Below are positions 7,018 through 13,518 of a DNA stretch of 15,002 nt, one piece after another (position 1 is the first letter of the stretch; every line of letters begins with the position of its first letter). The stretch comes from JAGOLU01 sp964542665 (GTDB lineage: Bacteria; Patescibacteriota; Microgenomatia; UBA1406; GWC2-37-13): NCBI GenBank assembly GCA_964542665.1, contig CAZIUF010000022.1, forward strand, positions 1 to 15,002, in the 5' to 3' direction. The notes under the pieces were generated by a model. It did not search any database, was not told the DNA's origin, and was given only the letters and a program-made list of their open reading frames with translations. The translations under genes were made by a program, and so were the position numbers.

Positions 7018-7977
7018 CTAAAGCGAATAATTTAGGATAAACTCACCCCAAGAAATGGGCTGTTTCCCTTCAAGCTGTACTTTCAGTATTTTCATCGGGC
7101 TCCTTGGGTCAACACTCAGGATTTTAAGTCGTTTTTGAACTCCATTTTGGTTTATTGTGGTCCACAAGCCTGGCCACGGGTGAAGCGCTTTCCAGAGGGT
7201 ATACAGGCTTACTTGTCGAGGAATTTGTTCTGTGGAGATCTTGTTACGATTGAGGTATTTGGTGTATATGGGCAGAATCGATGTTTCAACATGACCGTTC
7301 TTGAGGCTTTCGCTTAATATTTCTGAAGAAATATACCCATCATCTCGTTTTAGGAGGAGAGTATATGTAGCAAGACTGCTATTCTGAGGCTTTGTAACGA
7401 TCTTAAAACCTGACTTTATCAACGTGATAATTCCCTCAAATGCTATGGATATCGCCTGAGTTAATACGGATTGAGTTGTCGCTTCTGTAGCAATAGGAAA
7501 CGATTCTTGAAAGATGATATCGCCAGTATCCATGTGTTCATCCATCTGCATGAGAGTGACGCCCGTTTCCTTTTCGTCGAGCAATAGAGGCATGCACACT
7601 GGGTTTGGGCCACGAAATCTAGGCAAAAGTGAGGGATGGACATTAATAAACCCACCCTTGACGGAACTCAAGACCATTGAGCTGATTATTTCTCCATATG
7701 CAAAAACCAGACAAATATCTATTTTTTTCTCACTCAAAACATTAATAAGCTGTTGCGAGTTTTGTTTTGCGGAAACATCAAAAACAGCAATGTGCAACTC
7801 TTCAGCAGCATGTTTCGTGGGAGACTTCTGTAGGATAAGCCCCCTGCCAGCTGGTTTGTCTGGTGGACACACAGCTAAATCAATTTGAAAGTCCTTTCCA
7901 TGCTCGGGAGCGAGCACCAGTTTACGCAGTAGTTCTGCTGAAAAAGATGGGCTACCGAAATAAGCTATGCGAATCAT
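7018..7977 (-). CDS. fmt: Methionyl-tRNA formyltransferase
   Basis: Fmt formylates the amino group of Met on initiator tRNA using 10-formyltetrahydrofolate. The N-terminal Rossmann-type domain starts with IRIAYFGSPSFSAELL and carries the catalytic trio N112 and H114 in INVHPSLLPRFRG and D150 in MDTGD. FAYGEII precedes them. The post-catalytic AAPI of most Fmt proteins is PNPV here. The C-terminal tRNA-binding domain is marked by LLKRDDGYIS and a short HPWPG motif. Length (319 aa) is standard. The open frame could start 12 codons earlier, but that would overlap the upstream gene's stop, and MIRIAYFGSP is the family's usual beginning. It lies 7 nt downstream of a membrane-anchored hypothetical gene, probably cotranscribed. 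There is no Shine-Dalgarno. Confidence 0.95.
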   Translation of the reverse strand: MIRIAYFGSPSFSAELLRKLVLAPEHGKDFQIDLAVCPPDKPAGRGLILQKSPTKHAAEELHIAVFDVSAKQNSQQLINVLSEKKIDICLVFAYGEIISSMVLSSVKGGFINVHPSLLPRFRGPNPVCMPLLLDEKETGVTLMQMDEHMDTGDIIFQESFPIATEATTQSVLTQAISIAFEGIITLIKSGFKIVTKPQNSSLATYTLLLKRDDGYISSEILSESLKNGHVETSILPIYTKYLNRNKISTEQIPRQVSLYTLWKALHPWPGLWTTINQNGVQKRLKILSVDPRSPMKILKVQLEGKQPISWGEFILNYSL

Positions 7978-7984
7978 ACGTATT

Positions 7985-8380
7985 TTAATTGAGTGAGAGG
8001 GATTGTCGTACAAGATCCTGATTTATAGCATCAATCTTAAAAAATATTTCTCGTGCATTTAGGACGGTTGACTGGTATCCGAGCGCACTGAGTTCACCTG
8101 CATTTGATGCTGTTGATTCAGCGCACATGATTTGAGCGGAAATAGTTGCTGTATTTGGCAAAAGATAGGTCACCCCACACGGCTCGTCAATATACTTTTT
8201 CAACAAGGGCATTTTTTGAACAGGCGAAGGAGTGAGGGAGAGTTTCGTTTGTATGTTAAATAGATACTCATTTACTTGAGTCCTTTTCTGTACATAAATG
8301 CCATATCGCACTGAGATGACCACGAGGAGGAGCAAAACTAGAGAAGCCAAAAATGCCAAAGGTATATTTCGTCTTGTCAT
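7985..8380 (-). CDS. Small membrane-anchored hypothetical protein
   Basis: I do not recognise this family. The 131 residues start with a basic MTRRN, one strong transmembrane helix (about 8-25), then a largely polar domain of about 100 residues that should face outside by the positive-inside rule. That domain has two cysteines (C68, C86), which could form a disulfide, and no evident catalytic motif. The topology resembles a pseudopilin or an anchored periplasmic-type protein, but the pseudopilin processing site (G before F-T-L-x-E) is not present. It is first in a two-gene unit with fmt, 7 nt away; the pairing may be transcriptional convenience only. A TATAAT 9 nt before the ATG supports the start and suggests a leaderless message. 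Confidence 0.7.
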   Translation of the reverse strand: MTRRNIPLAFLASLVLLLLVVISVRYGIYVQKRTQVNEYLFNIQTKLSLTPSPVQKMPLLKKYIDEPCGVTYLLPNTATISAQIMCAESTASNAGELSALGYQSTVLNAREIFFKIDAINQDLVRQSLSLN

Positions 8381-8389
8381 ATCAAAAGT

Positions 8390-8395
8390 ATTATA
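8390..8395 (-). promoter_or_regulatory. -10 box of the hypothetical-fmt unit
   Basis: Minus-strand TATAAT ends 9 nt before the ATG at 8380, the same arrangement as for the glycosyltransferase and ThyX-like genes. No clear -35. Confidence 0.5.
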
Positions 8396-8448
8396 TAGCG
8401 AGAAAGGTATCTAGGAGTGAGATCATTTAAACCCTCGTTAGGTGGAGA

Positions 8449-8477
8449 TTGACAGGACAGATGCATACTGTTATCAT
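8449..8477 (+). promoter_or_regulatory. Sigma70-type promoter for rho
   Basis: TTGACA (8449-8454), a 17-nt spacer, then TATCAT (8472-8477). This is the only promoter in the window with a perfect -35 hexamer. It predicts transcription start near 8484 and a leader of almost 240 nt. An imperfect inverted repeat (GGA-CATAC / GTATG-TCC, about 8455-8488) overlaps it and could be an operator. Confidence 0.55.
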
Positions 8478-8600
8478 ATGTATGTCCTCCATACGAACTC
8501 GTACGTTAGAAACTTTTTCTTGACAACAATTTTTAGGGTAATGCACGAAGTGCACTTAAAGCTTGATCTTGAACATTTCGATGTAATCGAGTCAGCCTAA
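8478..8600 (+). CDS. Possible 40-codon leader ORF upstream of rho
   Basis: An ATG directly after the -10 opens 40 codons ending in TAA (8598-8600); a second in-frame ATG at 8541 would give 19 residues starting MHEVHLKLDLEHF. No family is recognisable. If transcription starts near 8484 the first ATG is not transcribed, so the 19-residue version is more likely. AGGG lies 2 nt before that ATG, too close for a standard ribosome site. It could be a leader peptide or chance. Confidence 0.15.
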   Translation: MYVLHTNSYVRNFFLTTIFRVMHEVHLKLDLEHFDVIESA

Positions 8601-8721
8601 ACCCATTTTCTACCGAGAAAAAGTCCATAATCCAGTACGGTCGAGGAGGATATTTTCTCCTACGTTAGCCTTCGAAAAAGTTACTTTAGTTTATTAGTTG
8701 TTTTTACCAGTTTCACTACAT

Positions 8722-10188
8722 ATGTCTTCTCAACCAACCACTCCTTCGGGACCTTCTTTAAAAATAGACAACATCCTGGACACCTTGCAGTTTGCGCCTA
8801 CTCCTGTAGACCAAAATGAACCTAAAACTCCACCAGTTGCACAAACGAGTCAGCCTGCCCAAACACCAGTAGCAGAACAAAAGCCTCAAGAAACATATCG
8901 GGTGCCACCTCGACAAAGCACGTATGATCCAGGTCTAGAGCAGCAAAATAGGCTTGAAGAGGATCTAAAAGTTAGCTACGAAGCGAGCGGCATACTTGAG
9001 TTGACACCTGCAGGATACGGTTTTCTACGTAAAAATTTTGAACTCAATCCAGCATCAGATATTTATATTTCTCCTTCACAGATCAAACGGTTTTGGCTCC
9101 GAAAGGGAGATATGATCGAAGGAGTTGCTCGTGCGCCTAAAAATGGAGAAAGATACCACAGCTTGCTCCTGGTGCAGAAGATCAACGGAAAGTCGATGAC
9201 TGAGCAAGAAAGTCAATCACGTGTCGATTTCGACAATCTCACCTCAGTACATCCGAGCCGACAGATCAAACTCGAATATTCCCAAGATATTATCGGAAAC
9301 AGAATAGTCGATATGGTTTCTCCAATCGGATTCGGCCAAAGAGCTCTGATAGTTTCTCAACCGAAAGCAGGGAAAACAACTTTTCTCCGTGAAATAGCTC
9401 AAGGTATTGCGATTAACCATCCTGAAGTACATCTGCTTGCGATTCTCATTGGTGAGCGACCCGAAGAAGTCACCGAGATAAAACGATTTATCAAAGGTGA
9501 AGTAGCGGCGTCACACTTCGATGAGCCACCACGCGAACAAGTGAAAGTAGCCAATTTGGCTCTTGATCGAGCTCGGAGACTCGTTGAGCAAGGGAAAGAC
9601 GTCGTTGTCCTACTTGACTCAATCACGCGCCTTGCTCGAGCTTACAACCTCGCAGGTCCGATGGACGAAGCACCTGCTGAACAGAATTTTGGCAATCATG
9701 ACAGATATGGACGCAATCGCGGACAAAAAAGATATGGCTATCAAGAAAGAGGAGGAGATTATGGTCAAAGCAACCGTGGTTCGATGTCAGGTGGTATGAG
9801 CCAATCGGCCATGTTTCCTGCAAAGAAGTTCTTGGGTGCTGCCCGCAATTGTGAAGAGGGCGGGTCACTCACTATCATCGGCACCGCATTGGTAGGTACT
9901 GAAAGCCGCATGGACGACCTCATTTACGAAGAGTTTAAAGGTACTGGCAACATGGAAATCCACCTCGATCGGCATTTTGCTGAAAAGCGGATATTTCCTG
10001 CTATCGACATACTCAAATCTGGCACCAGAAAAGAGGAGTTGCTCTACGATGAAGCCACATACAAAAAGATCATCACACTGAGGCGTATGCTTGCGCTATT
10101 GAACCCCGAAGAGGCACTGACCAATATGATTGAGAAGCTCAAAAAAACTAAGTCGAATAAAGAATTCCTTGATCAACTCGCACGATAA
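8722..10188 (+). CDS. rho: Transcription termination factor Rho with Q-loop insertion
   Basis: Rho is a hexameric RNA-dependent ATPase that terminates transcription. Residues 1 to about 75 are Pro/Thr/Gln-rich and probably disordered, replacing the usual Rho_N helical domain. The cold-shock-like RNA-binding domain follows (SYEASGILEL, GYGFLRKN, DIYISPSQIKRFWLRKGD). The ATPase core has Walker A at P214-K-A-G-K-T, Walker B ending at D299 in VVLLDSITRLARAYN, and the C-terminal NCEEGGSLTI, YEEFKGTGNMEI and KSGTRKEELL blocks. Between Y-N (308-309) and the G-G of the Q-loop (357-358) are 47 residues; E. coli Rho has 11. The additional stretch is rich in Gly, Arg, Tyr, Gln and Asn. Total length is 488, versus 419 in E. 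coli. I prefer ATG 8722 to a TTG at 8698. No Shine-Dalgarno is visible. Confidence 0.97.
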   Translation: MSSQPTTPSGPSLKIDNILDTLQFAPTPVDQNEPKTPPVAQTSQPAQTPVAEQKPQETYRVPPRQSTYDPGLEQQNRLEEDLKVSYEASGILELTPAGYGFLRKNFELNPASDIYISPSQIKRFWLRKGDMIEGVARAPKNGERYHSLLLVQKINGKSMTEQESQSRVDFDNLTSVHPSRQIKLEYSQDIIGNRIVDMVSPIGFGQRALIVSQPKAGKTTFLREIAQGIAINHPEVHLLAILIGERPEEVTEIKRFIKGEVAASHFDEPPREQVKVANLALDRARRLVEQGKDVVVLLDSITRLARAYNLAGPMDEAPAEQNFGNHDRYGRNRGQKRYGYQERGGDYGQSNRGSMSGGMSQSAMFPAKKFLGAARNCEEGGSLTIIGTALVGTESRMDDLIYEEFKGTGNMEIHLDRHFAEKRIFPAIDILKSGTRKEELLYDEATYKKIITLRRMLALLNPEEALTNMIEKLKKTKSNKEFLDQLAR

Positions 10189-10189
10189 G

Positions 10190-10212
10190 CGTATGATATA
10201 GTTTGACATACG
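10190..10212. promoter_or_regulatory. Inverted repeat, candidate operator or hairpin
   Basis: CGTATG (10190-10195) and CATACG (10207-10212) form a perfect 6-bp inverted repeat with an 11-nt AT-rich spacer. It starts one base after the rho stop and ends 4 nt before the regulator's ATG. It could bind the regulator itself, or fold in the mRNA and limit access to the start. It does not look like the G/C-tract operators described for CsoR and RcnR, and no U-run follows, so it is not a terminator. Confidence 0.35.
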
Positions 10213-10216
10213 AACT

Positions 10217-10480
10217 ATGCCAAAAGACACTCGTGCATTTGCCATCACTACCGATCAGATCTCAAAACGCGTAAATCGCATCATTGGTCAACTAAAAGGT
10301 ATCCAAAAGATGGTGGATGCGAGTCGTGATTGTAACGAAATCATCCAACAGGTATCCGCGGTGAAAAAAGCCATTGACAGTCTCACTGAAGAGGTAGTAA
10401 TGAAAGATATCATCGAGTATATTCCTCCTATTCGAAAAAAGGAAATACTTGAGATGGTGCATAGAGCTATCTCTTTATGA
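10217..10480 (+). CDS. CsoR/RcnR/FrmR/CstR-family (DUF156) transcriptional regulator
   Basis: These small all-helical tetramers repress genes and release DNA on binding Cu, Ni/Co, formaldehyde or persulfide. The 87-residue protein has the family core: VNRIIGQLKGIQKMV, a conserved Cys in RDCNEI (C39), and QQVSAVKKAI. C39 matches the first sensing Cys. The His found 25 residues later in FrmR and CsoR is D64 here, and the second Cys of CsoR or CstR (29 residues later) is Y68. C39 is the only cysteine. The sensory input therefore cannot be assigned and may be thiol oxidation or none. It follows rho by 28 nt and precedes trxB by 15 nt, which suggests control of a redox gene. A perfect inverted repeat just upstream may be its site. 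It ends in TGA. Confidence 0.85.
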   Translation: MPKDTRAFAITTDQISKRVNRIIGQLKGIQKMVDASRDCNEIIQQVSAVKKAIDSLTEEVVMKDIIEYIPPIRKKEILEMVHRAISL

Positions 10481-10495
10481 GCATTGCTTATATTT

Positions 10496-11506
10496 ATGAA
10501 CTCAGGATCTCAAAATACCGTCATCATTGGAGGGGGACCAGCGGGTCTCTCAGCGGCTATTTACCTTGCGCGCGCCGGTCTTAAACCCCTTGTTTTTGCA
10601 GGATCTCCTCCTGGAGGGCAACTCATGCTGACAACTGAGGTGGAAAATTTCCCAGGCCTTCCCTCAAAAATGGGTCCTGAGCTTGTAGCGGGCATGAGAG
10701 CGCAAGCAGAATCATTTGGGGCCATTCTCCTGGATGCCAACGTTAAGTCCTTGTCTCACGATTCAGGACTTGTACAAGTACACACCGAGGCAGAAGGTGA
10801 TTTTGCATCGGTTTCAACAAAGTCACTCTTGATTGCAACCGGAGCTAAAGCACTATGGCTAGGGCTTCCCAATGAAGCTCGATTGCGTGGTAGGGGAGTC
10901 AGCGCATGCGCTACATGTGACGGATTTTTCTTCAGAAACAAAACAATTGCTGTAGTAGGTGGGGGAGATACTGCTGTCGAGGAAGCTCTGCATCTCACCA
11001 AGTATGCGTCAAAAGTCTTGCTTATCCATCGCCGAGATGTACTGCGAGCAAGCAAGATTATGCAATCGCGCATCGCTTCTAACCCAAAGATTGAACTGCT
11101 ACTGAACACACAGATTGTTGATATCCTTGGGGAGCAGAAAGTCACCGGTCTTCGAGTTCAAACTTCCGACGGGACACAATCCAAAGAAATACCTCTCGAA
11201 GGAGTGTTTATCGCGATTGGACACAAACCGGATACAGAACTTGGCCAGGATCTACTTGACCTTGATGCCAAGGGATATATCATGACAAATGGCAGACTTG
11301 CGGAGCACGTTTTACAAAATATAGACAGTACATATTCAAAGCGGATTCAGGATATTAAGGGGTCTCGATATTTCAGCTCACACACAAATATCACAGGCAT
11401 TTTTGCGGCAGGTGATTGTGTTGATAGTGTATACCGTCAAGCCGCAACTGCAGCGGGTATGGGTGTTGCTGCGTCTCTTGATATCGAGAGATATCTTGAG
11501 CAATGA
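10496..11506 (+). CDS. trxB: Thioredoxin reductase
   Basis: This flavoenzyme passes electrons from NADPH through FAD and a redox disulfide to thioredoxin. The FAD fold has GGGPAGLSAAIYLARAG and PPGGQLMLTTEVENFPG near the N-terminus. The redox motif is C138-A-T-C141 followed by DG. The NADPH domain has GGGDTAVEEAL and the HRRD/RA arginines that favour NADPH. GHKPDTEL and GIFAAGDCVD with YRQAATAAGMG close the FAD site. Between KGYI and GIFAAGD are 38 residues (263-300); E. coli TrxB has about 16, so there is an extra loop of roughly 22. ATG 10496 is preferred to a TTG at 10484 because homology starts there. FAD must be made by an enzyme outside this window. No thioredoxin gene is visible nearby. 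It ends in TGA. Confidence 0.95.
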   Translation: MNSGSQNTVIIGGGPAGLSAAIYLARAGLKPLVFAGSPPGGQLMLTTEVENFPGLPSKMGPELVAGMRAQAESFGAILLDANVKSLSHDSGLVQVHTEAEGDFASVSTKSLLIATGAKALWLGLPNEARLRGRGVSACATCDGFFFRNKTIAVVGGGDTAVEEALHLTKYASKVLLIHRRDVLRASKIMQSRIASNPKIELLLNTQIVDILGEQKVTGLRVQTSDGTQSKEIPLEGVFIAIGHKPDTELGQDLLDLDAKGYIMTNGRLAEHVLQNIDSTYSKRIQDIKGSRYFSSHTNITGIFAAGDCVDSVYRQAATAAGMGVAASLDIERYLEQ

Positions 11507-11549
11507 TGACTCATAAGCTGCAAGTGTTAGGTCTGTTGGATTATTTGAC

Positions 11550-11555
11550 TAGAAT
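11550..11555 (+). promoter_or_regulatory. Weak -10 candidate for the M23 peptidase gene
   Basis: TAGAAT ends 3 nt before the ATG at 11559. That is too close for the usual start distance, so either the true start codon lies slightly later or the match is chance. TTAGGT lies 17 nt upstream, a poor -35. Confidence 0.2.
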
Positions 11556-11558
11556 CTC

Positions 11559-12632
11559 ATGACATATAAATCAGAATTCATTACGTTCCTCATAAACTAC
11601 GTTATATCAAGGATACTTTATTTCGCAGGTCACTTCGGATATGTCAAACGATTCCTTACCGCATCCCTGATCCAGGGTAGAGGCAAGTACTCCTCACATA
11701 TCGTCAACACATCATTCATATTTCTACTGATATTGATCGTAATCAGTGCCCCCACGATCGCTCAAAATCACCCACTTGGTCAGTCCGAAGATATTAGAAC
11801 AATATCTCAGACCTCGCTTGCACAGGCAGAAGTTTTTCTTGATGAGCAGGATATATCAGTGAGCACGATCCGATCGGGTGGATTGCGCGACAAGGTGATT
11901 ACCTACCAAACCGTCAAGGGAGACACGATCGAGTCAATAGCAAAGAAGTTTGATATTTCTGAAAAAACTATCACCTGGGCCAATAGTAGCTTGGGGACTA
12001 CTCTAAAGTCCGGGACAGTCGTGAGAATAGCTCCAGTTACCGGGGTAGTACACGTTGTAGACCCTGGAGAAAACATCTATCTAGTTGCAAAGAAATATGG
12101 TGTCGATGCTCAAAATATAGTCAACTTCCCCTTTAATGAGTTTAAAGATGATGCATTTACTTTGATTGCTGGTACAGAACTTATAATACCAGGAGGGAGT
12201 ATCGCTGAACCAAAGCAACCCATATTTACTGACACATATAACTTTGCTCAAGTCCAAGCAGGTGTGAGCGGGTCATCAAGCTTCATTTGGCCGACAAACG
12301 GAATCATCACGCAGTATCCCGCATCTTACCACATGGCTCTGGATATAGCCAACCCCTCACAACCACCAGTACTTGCTGCTGATGCAGGGACAGTTATCTA
12401 CTCGGGTTGCTTCTCGTGGGGCTATGGGTGTCATATCATAATCGACCACAACAATGGCTTCCGATCACTTTATGGACATTTATCACGGAGGGATGTCGAG
12501 CAAGGTGCTACTGTTTCGCAGGGCCAGCAAATTGGCGCCATGGGTTCAACAGGCAGATCAACAGGAACACACTTACATTTTGAGATACGTCAGGGAAGCA
12601 CCCTGCTTAATCCTCAGAACTTTTTAAAGTAA
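11559..12632 (+). CDS. Membrane-anchored LysM-M23 peptidoglycan endopeptidase
   Basis: This is an envelope hydrolase that should cut peptidoglycan cross-links or bind them. The N-terminal 47 residues are basic and partly amphipathic, followed by a membrane helix (about 48-66). Two LysM domains follow, roughly 113-156 (TVKGDTIESIAKKFDIS) and 159-209 (DPGENIYLVAKKYGV, ending in a TELIIPGG stretch). The M23 domain covers about 240-355. The zinc ligands are H258 and D262 in HMALD and H340 of the H338-L-H340 motif; YGHL carries another conserved His. All the catalytic residues needed are present, so activity is expected. Two cysteines in GCFSWGYGCH may pair outside the cell. The gene is 9 nt upstream of a membrane-anchored hypothetical, likely cotranscribed. 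Exact cleavage site is unknown. Confidence 0.92.
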   Translation: MTYKSEFITFLINYVISRILYFAGHFGYVKRFLTASLIQGRGKYSSHIVNTSFIFLLILIVISAPTIAQNHPLGQSEDIRTISQTSLAQAEVFLDEQDISVSTIRSGGLRDKVITYQTVKGDTIESIAKKFDISEKTITWANSSLGTTLKSGTVVRIAPVTGVVHVVDPGENIYLVAKKYGVDAQNIVNFPFNEFKDDAFTLIAGTELIIPGGSIAEPKQPIFTDTYNFAQVQAGVSGSSSFIWPTNGIITQYPASYHMALDIANPSQPPVLAADAGTVIYSGCFSWGYGCHIIIDHNNGFRSLYGHLSRRDVEQGATVSQGQQIGAMGSTGRSTGTHLHFEIRQGSTLLNPQNFLK

Positions 12633-12641
12633 ACTGAATAT

Positions 12642-13208
12642 ATGGATGTGACTTCAAAAAAAATGGGCGTGACTATACTCATTTTAGGTATATTTGGGCT
12701 TATTTTACTCAGTATGAATCTCATTGCTACCCTGGTCATACGCAATGATGCAAAATCGGGTGAAAATACAGGCGTTTACATGCCAAGAACCGACATTATC
12801 ATCAACGATCTAAAGATCGTCGAAAATACCCCAAGCGTTGAAAAAAATAAAAACCCCTTCCTGCTTGAAAAAGAACAACAAAAAGAATTTTCACTTAAAG
12901 GATCGTACTTGTACGAATCAGTAGGGACGTCTAGCGCACATCTCGATCGTCAGCAGCTGAATCTTGACACATTGATCCCCACCTCACTACGTGCCTGGAC
13001 CACGACACCAATAACATCTTTGGGGATATGTTCAGAGGATAGATCTCTATGCAATCGGTCCTTTATCCAGCGCACTTCGGGCCAGACAATACCCGTACAG
13101 CTATCATTACGAGAAGGGCAGATATTTATCAGCTTTCCCACCAATGATCAATCGGCCGATGTGACTGGTATTTACGAGGCTGAAGCTATTCCGGTGATAT
13201 TTAACTAG
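12642..13208 (+). CDS. Membrane-anchored hypothetical protein
   Basis: I do not recognise this family. The 188-residue protein has a short basic start and one membrane helix (about 9-33). A low-complexity linker rich in Asn, Lys and Glu (about 60-85) leads to a C-terminal domain that should lie outside the cytoplasm. The C-terminal part contains two close cysteines (GICSEDRSLC) suited to a disulfide and a predicted beta-rich stretch (TIPVQLSLREGQIFISF). It follows the M23 hydrolase by 9 nt, so a role as a wall-associated or regulatory partner is possible, but nothing in the sequence shows this. ATG 12642 gives the only sensible signal-anchor. No Shine-Dalgarno. Confidence 0.75.
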   Translation: MDVTSKKMGVTILILGIFGLILLSMNLIATLVIRNDAKSGENTGVYMPRTDIIINDLKIVENTPSVEKNKNPFLLEKEQQKEFSLKGSYLYESVGTSSAHLDRQQLNLDTLIPTSLRAWTTTPITSLGICSEDRSLCNRSFIQRTSGQTIPVQLSLREGQIFISFPTNDQSADVTGIYEAEAIPVIFN

Positions 13209-13240
13209 TTTGACCACGGCGCTGATCATAACTAGGTCGA

Positions 13241-13266
13241 GAATAGTTCAGTCGCACACTATTTTT
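13241..13266 (+). terminator. Weak candidate intrinsic terminator after the hypothetical gene
   Basis: AATAGT (13242-13247) pairs with ACTATT (13258-13263) around a 10-nt loop, followed immediately by T residues. The stem is AT-rich and would be weak. It lies between the hypothetical gene and the secE promoter, where a terminator would be sensible. Confidence 0.2.
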
Positions 13267-13269
13267 CGG

Positions 13270-13297
13270 TTGGAAAAGTTAGATAGTATGGTACAAT
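13270..13297 (+). promoter_or_regulatory. Promoter of the secE-nusG-rplK-rplA cluster
   Basis: TTGGAA (13270-13275), 16-nt spacer, extended -10 TGG-TACAAT (box 13292-13297). The box ends 6 nt before the secE ATG at 13304, so transcription should start at the A of the start codon, giving a leaderless message. Confidence 0.55.
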
Positions 13298-13303
13298 AAC
13301 GCG

Positions 13304-13501
13304 ATGCAAGGGTCACAAAATCCGTCAACCTCTGTTTCGTCGCGCCACTTCCTTGAAGAAATTCAGAAAGTATCCTGGCCTACACGCTCAGAGACTACGA
13401 GACTCACACTTGTGGTCATTTTGGTCAGCCTGTTCGTAGGTTTGTATGTAGGAGTCCTTGATCTAGGTTTGACTCAAATGCTTGGTTTTTTAACAAAATA
13501 A
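13304..13501 (+). CDS. secE: Preprotein translocase subunit SecE
   Basis: SecE is the small essential clamp of the SecYEG channel in the cytoplasmic membrane. The 65 residues show the classic pattern: a polar N-terminus, the amphipathic motif FLEEIQKVSWPTRSETTRLT with the conserved K-V-x-W-P-T, then a single membrane helix (about 35-57). Length matches the one-helix SecE of most bacteria rather than the three-helix E. coli form. It is followed by nusG after 17 nt, the near-universal order. Its promoter appears to start transcription at the ATG. Confidence 0.95.
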   Translation: MQGSQNPSTSVSSRHFLEEIQKVSWPTRSETTRLTLVVILVSLFVGLYVGVLDLGLTQMLGFLTK

Positions 13502-13518
13502 TTCTCACAAAATAGCAT

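Larger units (their letters stand above)
8381..8721 (+). other. Intergenic region and presumed long rho leader
   Basis: This is the only gene-free stretch above 300 bases. It holds the minus-strand -10 of the hypothetical gene, a plus-strand sigma70-type promoter (8449-8477), and then about 235 nt before rho. The leader contains a 10-bp perfect palindrome AAGTGCACTT (8549-8558), a short AGGAG/CTCCT hairpin (about 8647-8661), three copies of CGTTAG (8435, 8504, 8663) and a 40-codon open frame (8478-8600). I see no tRNA, no RNase P, SRP or tmRNA signature, and no U-tract terminator. Confidence 0.6.

Noticed and set aside
8610..8645. RNase P-like GAGAAAAAGTCC
   Set aside because: It resembles one conserved RNase P segment, but the matching 3' element and helices are not present in the region.
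8698..8721. TTG start for Rho eight codons upstream
   Set aside because: A good ATG is available at 8722, and the extra residues add nothing recognisable.
9623..9868. 81-codon antisense frame across the Rho insertion
   Set aside because: The insertion is in frame within Rho, which continues normally on both sides; the antisense frame has no recognisable content.
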